From CAYFMH01 sp964344775 (lineage in GTDB: Bacteria; Patescibacteriota; Gracilibacteria; UBA4473), in the NCBI GenBank assembly GCA_964344775.1, contig CAYFOO010000032.1, positions 1 to 15,603 on the forward strand: 15,603 nt of DNA. Reading direction: 5' to 3'. Shown here one piece after another: positions 13,181 to 15,603 of this stretch; the stretch's first letter is position 1, and the number at the start of each line of letters is the position of its first letter. The notes under the pieces were generated by a model. That model searched no databases and was not told the origin of the DNA. It saw only the letters and a program-made list of their open reading frames with translations. A program made the position numbers and the translations under genes.

Positions 13181-14479
13181 ATGCTTGGTTCAATGCTCGA
13201 TTATCTCCGGAATCTCATCCCCGAAAGGTCAAAAATCAGGCTCACGTATCACAAGATTTCTGCGATTTGTGCGGCACTTTTTTACCGTTTTCCAGCTACG
13301 AGGCTCAAGATTATTGCTGTGACCGGCACCTCTGGAAAATCCACGACGGTACAACTGATTCATCATCTTCTTCAGAGTTCTGGAAAACACGCAGGAGCAA
13401 TCTCCACGATTAATTTCATCTTTGGTGACAAGATAGAGTCCAATCATACTTTGCGAACCTCTCTTCGTCCTTGGTTGCTCCAAAAACTGCTCCGAAAAAT
13501 GGTGAATCAAAAAATGGAATTTTGTGTTTTGGAGGTGTCTTCTCACGCGATTGATCAACATCGGACCTGGGGAGTAGATGTGGATGTGGCCGTGATTACC
13601 AATATTACCGATAACGAACATTTGGATTATCACGGGACGTTTGCTGATTACCTGAAAACCAAAGCCAAACTTTTTAAAGGATTGAATCTGTCCTTTCGAA
13701 AACCTGGGGTACCAAAAGTCGCGGTGCTCAATCGTGATGATCTGCACTACGAGATTTTTGAAGACATTCCGGCGGATCGGAAGTGGTCTTATTCCACCCA
13801 AAAACATGTAGATGTGCGGGCGGAGGAGATCACGATGAGCCAGTTTGGTACAGATTTTATCCTCCAGATTCCAAATCATCGTCTCAAAATTTTTATGCCG
13901 CTTTTGGGCAAATACAATGTGGAGAACTTTCTTGCAGCTGTCTCCGTTGCTATTTCTTTCGGTGTGTCTGTGGAGGACATCAAGAAGGCCATGGAAAATT
14001 TCTCTGGCATTCCAGGGAGGTTGGAAATGATCAAAAATGATAAAAATTTCTCAGTTTTGGTGGATTTTTCTTACAAACCTTCAGCTCTGGCAGCGGTACT
14101 CAAACAACTCAAAGAAATTACACAGGGAAGGATTATCACCGTATGGGGAGGGGCTGGAGGCCGGAGCAAAGCCAATCATCAGGAATCGGCCGAGATTTTG
14201 CACCAAATGTCCGATGAAATAGTTTTGACGACCGATGACCCGTATCAAGACGATCCCAAAAAGATTGCCGCACAGATCCGAGAAAAAATTCCACGAAAAG
14301 AGGGGGGAAATTTTTTCGAAATTGAGGATAGATATGAAGCGATTCGCTATGCGATTTTTATCGCTGAACCAGGAGACACTGTTTTAGTCGCCGGAAGAGG
14401 GCACGAGCAGATGCAGACGATTGGGACGCAGAAGATTCCGTTTGATGATCGGGAGGTTTGTCGGGAAATTTTAAGTTAA
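13181..14479 (+). CDS. MurE-like Mur ligase, UDP-N-acetylmuramyl-peptide synthetase family, short N-terminus
   Basis: A 432-aa ATP-dependent amide ligase that probably adds the third residue of the peptidoglycan stem peptide in the cytoplasm. Motifs: ATP loop TGTSGKST (48-55), LEVSSHAIDQ (117-126), HLDYHGTFADYLKTKAKLF with K161 at the carbamylated-lysine position, NRDD (184-187), GKYNVENFLAA (243-253), PGRLE (278-282), and GRGHEQMQ (405-412) near the end. Typical MurE is about 490 aa with a UDP-binding domain of around 90-100 residues before the ATP loop. Here only about 45 residues precede it, so that domain is reduced. The substrate-specificity motif reads DDPY (352-355), not the DNPR of meso-diaminopimelate enzymes, so another amino acid is likely. 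DFSYKPSAL replaces the usual DYAHTPDAL. A second in-frame ATG lies at 13193. No Shine-Dalgarno site. Confidence 0.85.
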   Translation: MLGSMLDYLRNLIPERSKIRLTYHKISAICAALFYRFPATRLKIIAVTGTSGKSTTVQLIHHLLQSSGKHAGAISTINFIFGDKIESNHTLRTSLRPWLLQKLLRKMVNQKMEFCVLEVSSHAIDQHRTWGVDVDVAVITNITDNEHLDYHGTFADYLKTKAKLFKGLNLSFRKPGVPKVAVLNRDDLHYEIFEDIPADRKWSYSTQKHVDVRAEEITMSQFGTDFILQIPNHRLKIFMPLLGKYNVENFLAAVSVAISFGVSVEDIKKAMENFSGIPGRLEMIKNDKNFSVLVDFSYKPSALAAVLKQLKEITQGRIITVWGGAGGRSKANHQESAEILHQMSDEIVLTTDDPYQDDPKKIAAQIREKIPRKEGGNFFEIEDRYEAIRYAIFIAEPGDTVLVAGRGHEQMQTIGTQKIPFDDREVCREILS

Positions 14480-14511
14480 ATTAAAAATGCCAAATTGCGA
14501 ATTACAAATTG
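14480..14511. repeat. left arm of imperfect inverted repeat between the murE-like gene and htpX
   Basis: This AT-rich arm, read with the last A of the preceding stop codon, matches the reverse complement of 14582-14614 at about 25 of 33 positions. It includes AATTAAAAAT at the outer end and AAATTG at the inner end. It contains AATTACAAATT, a motif also seen before the unknown operon and the protease gene. Confidence 0.5.
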
Positions 14512-14581
14512 AAGGGCTTAGTGTAATCCAGAATTGAGTTTTAGTTTGATTTTTCATAAAAAATCTCTAAACATTCTTTTA

Positions 14582-14614
14582 CAATTTATCATTTGTAATT
14601 CGTAATTTTTAATT
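14582..14614. repeat. right arm of imperfect inverted repeat upstream of htpX
   Basis: Partner of 14480-14511, with about 70 bp between the arms. The 144-bp gap between the two genes contains nothing else I can name. It could be a small non-autonomous element, a bulky 3'/5' UTR hairpin, or dispersed intergenic repeat. Confidence 0.5.
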
Positions 14615-14623
14615 TTTTAAATC

Positions 14624-15520
14624 ATGAGCTTTTTCAAACGAATTTTCTTTTTCATTCTTGTAAACGTGGCGGTGATTGCCGTACTGATGACGATCACCAC
14701 CATCTTTGGGATCGAGCCATATTTGACTCCGTATGGACTCAATCTTACTTCACTTCTGATTTATGCGGCGATCATTGGTTTCACCGGGAGTTTTATCTCT
14801 CTTTTTCTCTCCAAATGGATGGCGAAAAAAATGATGGGGGTGCAGGTGATCGATCAACCAAGTAATACGGCAGAATCAAAGCTGGTTGAAACCATTAGTC
14901 GATTGGCACAGCAGGGAGGATTCAACATGCCGGAAGTGGGGATCTACAATTCTCCGGAAGTGAATGCTTTTGCGACCGGATGGGGCAAAAATCACTCATT
15001 AGTAGCTGTTTCCACTGGCTTACTCAATGAAATGAGTAGTGATGAAGTGGAGGGAGTACTCGCTCACGAGATGGCTCATGTATCGAACGGGGATATGGTG
15101 ACGATGACGTTGATCCAGGGAGTGGTAAATACTTTTGTAATTTTTGCTGCCCGAGCTGCCGCGTATGCGGTGCAGACGGCTCTGGGCAAAGACAATGAAT
15201 CCATTGGAGGATTGTCGTATTGGGTGACATCCATTGCTTTTGAAATCGTTTTTGGAATTTTGGCCTCTTTGATCGTTTTTTGGTTTTCTCGCCACCGAGA
15301 GTTTGCCGCAGATATGGGAGGAGCCAAATTTGTCGGTAAACAAAAAATGATTGCCGCATTAAAAAAACTACAACAGCTCACCGATCGGATTGATCCGAGT
15401 CAACAATCGTTGGCCACCATGAAAATTTCTGATCGACCAAGTAACTTTGCTGCGATGTTTTCGACCCATCCGAGACTCGAGGACCGGATTGAAGTATTGC
15501 AGAAGGCAACAGTGCATTAG
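14624..15520 (+). CDS. htpX: HtpX-type M48 membrane zinc metalloprotease
   Basis: A 298-aa integral membrane protease, normal length for HtpX, which degrades damaged membrane proteins. Hydrophobic segments lie at about 7-28 and 42-63, then a cytoplasmic region, and two more near 162-185 and 200-222. The zinc site is HEMAH (148-152), with E149 catalytic, and the third ligand is E226 in SRHREFAAD (222-230). The upstream PEVNAFATG (111-119) and the C-terminal STHPRLEDRIEVL (280-292) are classic HtpX signatures. ATG start after an AT-rich leader without a Shine-Dalgarno site. It follows the murE-like gene by 144 bp in the same direction. The 83 bp after it contain no gene and no clear terminator. 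Confidence 0.95.
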   Translation: MSFFKRIFFFILVNVAVIAVLMTITTIFGIEPYLTPYGLNLTSLLIYAAIIGFTGSFISLFLSKWMAKKMMGVQVIDQPSNTAESKLVETISRLAQQGGFNMPEVGIYNSPEVNAFATGWGKNHSLVAVSTGLLNEMSSDEVEGVLAHEMAHVSNGDMVTMTLIQGVVNTFVIFAARAAAYAVQTALGKDNESIGGLSYWVTSIAFEIVFGILASLIVFWFSRHREFAADMGGAKFVGKQKMIAALKKLQQLTDRIDPSQQSLATMKISDRPSNFAAMFSTHPRLEDRIEVLQKATVH

Positions 15521-15603
15521 TTTTCAAAAAAATCGGTATATAGAAGATAGTAGAGTTTCTGCACAATAAAAAAAGCGACAGGTGCATTATCCCCAATCCC
15601 CAG

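Noticed and set aside
1..15603. CRISPR array, tRNA, rRNA, transposase or phage genes
   Set aside because: I found no regularly spaced repeats, no cloverleaf-like sequence with a TTCRA loop in the gaps, and no integrase or transposase motif in any plausible frame.
1..15603. Alternative genetic code with TGA read as glycine
   Set aside because: TGA ends the 707-aa and tyrA-pheA genes at expected positions and does not interrupt conserved genes.

Overview
The window reads as bacterial chromosome using the standard code: TGA ends several genes and never occurs inside one. It is moderately AT-rich. Most starts lack a Shine-Dalgarno site, CGA is a common arginine codon, and many genes are lineage-specific. 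A short MurE-type ligase, a four-helix-bundle protein of the divergent long-lived CPR style and the rpsO-pnp pair suggest a Candidate Phyla Radiation (Patescibacteria) bacterium, possibly Peregrinibacteria-like. The use of TGA as a stop argues against the code-25 Gracilibacteria/Absconditabacteria. This placement is an inference, not something the sequence proves.

Layout. (1) Positions 1-6083 hold five minus-strand genes with no recognisable function. They are spaced 40-62 bp apart and read from a strong candidate extended -10 promoter at 6128-6156. They encode a 99-aa coiled-coil protein, two large proteins (658 and 707 aa) rich in Lys/Glu/Pro with internal duplications, a 284-aa protein with a duplicated beta-type unit, and a 167-aa protein. 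None has an obvious signal peptide. The last gene and the 658-aa protein share a domain ending in W-x3-W-x2-N-L, and three of the genes share an unusual C-tract/A-tract immediately before ATG. This cluster is the least explained part of the window. (2) Positions 6194-9394, plus strand, hold a trypsin-like protease lipoprotein, rpsO (ribosomal protein S15) and pnp (polynucleotide phosphorylase), closed by a clear intrinsic terminator. (3) Positions 9508-11184 encode a fused prephenate dehydrogenase / prephenate dehydratase / ACT protein for Tyr and Phe synthesis. (4) A small four-helix-bundle gene (11234-11593) is flanked by an 11-bp inverted repeat and converges on der (EngA, minus strand, 11605-13050). 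(5) Positions 13181-15520, plus strand, hold a MurE-like Mur ligase without the usual N-terminal domain, and an HtpX-type M48 membrane protease.

The core genes (rpsO, pnp, der, murE-like, htpX, tyrA-pheA) cover translation, RNA decay, ribosome assembly, wall synthesis, membrane quality control and aromatic amino acid synthesis, and form no single pathway. The non-core signals are the unknown operon with its promoter and TSS-proximal palindrome, a perfect 20-bp palindrome inserted in frame in the der linker, a second palindromic repeat in the der/murE divergent region, and dispersed AATTACAAATT-type inverted repeats between genes. No rRNA, tRNA, CRISPR array, transposase or phage gene was seen. 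No gene-free stretch exceeds about 150 bp.
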